This document shows positions 7,261-9,522 of a DNA stretch of 9,522 bases, piece by piece. Source of the DNA: Oligoflexia bacterium (GTDB lineage: Bacteria > Bdellovibrionota > UBA1018); the NCBI GenBank assembly GCA_903854365.1, contig CAINWE010000232.1, positions 1 through 9,522 on the forward strand. Reading direction: 5' to 3'. The notes under the pieces are model-generated. The model searched no databases, was not told the origin of the DNA, and saw nothing but the letters and a program-made list of their open reading frames with translations. Position 1 is the first letter of the stretch; every line of letters begins with the position of its first letter. The translations under genes and the position numbers were made by a program.

Positions 7261-8030
7261 TACATTCCATCTCTTCTTAAGCGGCTAAAAATTTCAGTAT
7301 AAAATTTAATGTAATCCATGCCTCGGGCTCTGCCGAGAATCTGTCCAATTTGAGAATAGTGGTCGCCTGCGTAGGTGCAAATGTGTTCACCCCACCTTGC
7401 TGACTCGACGGAGACAAAGCCGTCGTTGTCTCCTTCAATCTGTTTGACGAGTCGATGAGGGACCCAGAAAATGGGCAAGGCTTTCGTGACGACTGGATTG
7501 GATATCGCTGTTGTTGCGCTAAAGTAGGCGACTTGCGGTAGATTGGGTGCATCGAGTGCGAGGGGGCCATTGCAGTAACTTCTCGTGATTTGCATCAGCG
7601 CAGTGCTACTGGATCCCATGAGTTTTAAAAAACGGTCCATCGCAGAAAACGCGGCAGGTGAGACGGCATCGACAGCGAGGTCGCTGGCAGAAGTGCCTCG
7701 ATTCGGGGTGCCGATGGTGGTCACACTTGCGACTCGCTCAGCGAAACCCAGCTTCGACGTGAGGTAGCGAGCATCGAGTCCGCCCATGCTATGTCCAACC
7801 AGGTTAATTTTTCCGTCAGGGATTGCTTTTTCGATTTGTTCCTTGAGTTGCGTCGCGCGAAACTCGATCGTTTGAAAGGGTGTGAGCTTGGGAATGAAGA
7901 TTTGGTTGTGTGCTGAGCGAAGCAGATCAGGGAGTCCGTAGAAATAGTCAATCGGTCCAAAGTTACTACGAGCTCCGAGTCCATGCACCAATACAATCGG
8001 GTATTTTAGCCGAAGGAGATCACTGGTCAT
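7260..8030 (-). CDS. Alpha/beta-hydrolase, family I (Pseudomonas-type) triacylglycerol lipase/esterase-like
   Basis: Predicted carboxylester hydrolase. From the ATG at 8030-8028 it has 256 residues. KYPIVLVHGLG (9-19) gives the first strand and oxyanion loop. INLVGHSMGGLDARY (75-89) holds the nucleophile Ser81. GDNDGFVS (200-207) supplies the probable acid Asp203 and AGDHYSQIGQ (221-230) the probable base His224. The order, plus IDYFYGLPDLL after the oxyanion loop, resembles Pseudomonas family I lipases. That family usually has a Sec signal peptide and is exported by type II secretion; none is seen here, although the protein keeps just two cysteines (153, 218), as expected for the family's single disulfide. 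A GTG at 8039 would add three residues. The frame stays open 48 codons further upstream without an ATG, GTG or TTG. It is co-translated with the downstream 62-residue gene and divergent from uvrB. Confidence 0.85.
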   Translation of the reverse strand: MTSDLLRLKYPIVLVHGLGARSNFGPIDYFYGLPDLLRSAHNQIFIPKLTPFQTIEFRATQLKEQIEKAIPDGKINLVGHSMGGLDARYLTSKLGFAERVASVTTIGTPNRGTSASDLAVDAVSPAAFSAMDRFLKLMGSSSTALMQITRSYCNGPLALDAPNLPQVAYFSATTAISNPVVTKALPIFWVPHRLVKQIEGDNDGFVSVESARWGEHICTYAGDHYSQIGQILGRARGMDYIKFYTEIFSRLRRDGM

Positions 8031-8088
8031 TTGACGCACCGTCCGTTCGACTTCATTGTATCGCTGAAACCAGCGGTTAAAAAGAGTT

Positions 8089-8116
8089 TTGCAAGAAAAT
8101 CGATCTATTTTACGAT
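8089..8116 (+). promoter_or_regulatory. Candidate promoter for uvrB
   Basis: TTGCAA (8089-8094; 4 of 6) and TACGAT (8111-8116; 4 of 6) are 16 bp apart. The start point would be near 8123, giving a leader of about 95 nt. A 10-bp perfect palindrome, ATCAATTGAT (8115-8124), overlaps the -10 and the presumed start point, where a repressor could act. No LexA box of the E. coli, Gram-positive or Bdellovibrio type that I know is visible. Confidence 0.35.
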
Positions 8117-8135
8117 CAATTGATATCCGAGCGGG

Positions 8136-8151
8136 CGTCTTGCGTGAGACG
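8136..8151 (+). other. Small hairpin in the presumed uvrB leader
   Basis: CGTCT (8136-8140) pairs with AGACG (8147-8151); an inner T-G wobble pair leaves the loop GCGT. No T-run follows, so it is not a terminator. It could influence mRNA stability or be chance. Confidence 0.3.
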
Positions 8152-8217
8152 AGGCAGGCGACTCGGAAGTTCGTGTGTTGTTCCTATCGAGTTTCAGATA
8201 ATAAGGAATCCATCCCT

Positions 8218-9522
8218 ATGGCAGTATTTGCAGAGAGAAAATTCGCACTTAAAACCCCCTTTCAGCCGATGGGGGATCAGCCGCAAGCGATCGAAAAGTT
8301 GGTTCAAGGAATTCGAGATGAACGTCGAGCTCAGGTACTGATGGGGGTGACCGGTTCGGGTAAGACGTTTACTATGGCCAATGTGATTCAACAGTTGGGT
8401 TTGCCCACCTTGATCCTGAGTCATAATAAGACCCTTGCTGCTCAGTTGTTTTCGGAGTTTCGAGAGTTCTTTCCAGAAAACGCCGTTGAATATTTTGTGA
8501 GTTATTACGATTATTATCAGCCCGAGGCGTATGTCCCTCAGACGGATACTTACATCGAAAAAGACGCTCAAATTAATGATGAAATTGATAAATTGAGGCA
8601 CTCGGCGACTCGGTCGCTCCTGGAAAGAAATGATGTGATCATTGTTTCGTCAATTTCTTGCATTTACGGCTTGGGATCTCCCGAAGCTTACGAAGGTCTG
8701 CTTCTGTATTTGGAGGCGGGGCGCGAGTTTAAACGGCAGGATGTTTTGCGCAAGTTGGTTGAGATTCAATACAAACGGAACGATGTGGATTTTCACCGGG
8801 GGACGTTCCGGGTTCGAGGAGACGTCGTCGAGATTTTTCCAGCTTACGAAGAGGAGCGAGCGATTCGGGTGGAGTTTTTTGGAGATGAAATCGAAAGTCT
8901 ATCTGAGATCGATCCCCTCCGAGGAATTCGACTTCAAAGACTCCCTAAGGTGACGATCTATCCGGGGAGTCATTATGTCACGACGGTCGAGAATCGCAAA
9001 AGGGCGATCGATACGATTCGCGACGAATTGCGAGAGCGATTACAAGAGCTTGAATCGCTGGGTAAGCTAGTTGAGGCTCAGCGTCTAGGGCAGAGGACGC
9101 TTTTTGATTTAGAGATGATGGAAGAGCTGGGCTATTGCCAGGGCGTGGAGAACTATTCTCGGCATATGACGGGCCGAGGTCCCGGTGAAGCACCCCCCAC
9201 TTTGTTGGAGTATTTCCCGAAGGATTGGCTTTTGATTGTGGATGAGAGTCATGTGAGCGTTCCCCAAATTGGCGGAATGTACCGTGGGGATCGGGCTAGG
9301 AAAATGAACCTCGTCGAACATGGCTTTCGCTTGCCATCGGCGCTCGATAATCGCCCACTGAACTTTCAAGAGTGGGAAAAATGCCTGGCTCGGACCATTT
9401 ACGTTTCTGCGACCCCCGGGGATTATGAACTGACGCAAACTCAGGGCGAGGTCGTTGAGCAGGTCATTCGCCCGACCGGGTTGTTAGATCCGGTGGTGGA
9501 GGTTGAGCCAGCATCTCGACAA
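8218..9522 (+). CDS. uvrB: UvrB, excinuclease ABC subunit B (N-terminal part; gene runs off the right edge)
   Basis: UvrB is the damage-verifying helicase-like subunit of nucleotide excision repair; it receives lesions from UvrA and recruits UvrC for incision. 435 codons are visible (about two thirds of the usual 660-680). Walker A is GVTGSGKT at 43-50. The tyrosine-rich beta-hairpin that clamps DNA is at 96-107 (YYDYYQPEAYVP; Tyr96, 97, 99, 100 and 105, each offset by 4 from E. coli). The Walker B/DEAD-type motif DESH is at 342-345, followed by the Q-I-GGMYRGDRARK region, and YVSATPGDYEL (helicase motif III-like) lies near the window end. The UvrA-interacting region between the hairpin and DESH appears intact. 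Helicase motifs IV-VI and the UvrC-binding tail are beyond the edge. ATG 8218 follows AAGGA at 8203-8207. It is divergent from the lipase gene. Confidence 0.97.
   Translation, partial: MAVFAERKFALKTPFQPMGDQPQAIEKLVQGIRDERRAQVLMGVTGSGKTFTMANVIQQLGLPTLILSHNKTLAAQLFSEFREFFPENAVEYFVSYYDYYQPEAYVPQTDTYIEKDAQINDEIDKLRHSATRSLLERNDVIIVSSISCIYGLGSPEAYEGLLLYLEAGREFKRQDVLRKLVEIQYKRNDVDFHRGTFRVRGDVVEIFPAYEEERAIRVEFFGDEIESLSEIDPLRGIRLQRLPKVTIYPGSHYVTTVENRKRAIDTIRDELRERLQELESLGKLVEAQRLGQRTLFDLEMMEELGYCQGVENYSRHMTGRGPGEAPPTLLEYFPKDWLLIVDESHVSVPQIGGMYRGDRARKMNLVEHGFRLPSALDNRPLNFQEWEKCLARTIYVSATPGDYELTQTQGEVVEQVIRPTGLLDPVVEVEPASRQ

Noticed and set aside
8194..8601. 135-codon minus-strand open frame over the uvrB start
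   Set aside because: Antisense to the Walker A and beta-hairpin coding region of uvrB, which is unquestionably the real gene.
8642..8953. 103-codon plus-strand frame within uvrB
   Set aside because: A different frame on the same strand as uvrB, with no independent start signal.

Overview
The window looks like ordinary chromosomal DNA of a Gram-negative bacterium of roughly even base composition. A type II secretion secretin and its inner-membrane partner show that the cell has an outer membrane. A CarD/CdnL-type RNA polymerase-binding protein next to aminoacyl-tRNA synthetases fits the former delta-proteobacteria (Bdellovibrionota or Myxococcota relatives). That placement is inferred from gene content and is only moderately secure. 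No mobile element, CRISPR array, tRNA or rRNA gene was seen.

Layout. On the minus strand at the left, gspC (1885-2964) is followed by the first 624 codons of gspD (1-1872), which runs off the left edge. Together they supply the inner-membrane clamp and outer-membrane channel of a type II secretion system; the rest of the operon would lie to the left. A divergent control region (about 2965-3441) separates them from carD (3442-3924), gltX (4027-5529) and cysS (5533-7062) on the plus strand. This is an RNA polymerase regulator followed by Glu-tRNA and Cys-tRNA synthetases, with gltX and cysS only 3 bp apart. The control region contains a back-facing promoter candidate for each side and a pair of near-identical dyads, TCGACA-N3-TGTCA, in opposite orientation with centres 41 bp apart.

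Converging on cysS with only 9 bp between stop codons is a two-gene minus-strand unit: a family I-like lipase/esterase (7260-8030), then an uncharacterised 62-residue helical protein (7072-7260) joined to it by a TAATG stop/start overlap. Divergent from the lipase across a short spacer is uvrB (8218 onward), which runs off the right edge after 435 codons with all expected N-terminal helicase and DNA-binding motifs.

Most of the window is housekeeping, and no new multi-gene system is evident. The points most worth a second look are the paired dyads, the long Gly/Pro/acidic linker between the GspD signal peptide and its N0 domain, the lipase plus coupled small protein (a family I lipase with two cysteines but no signal peptide), and the incomplete zinc site in GluRS.
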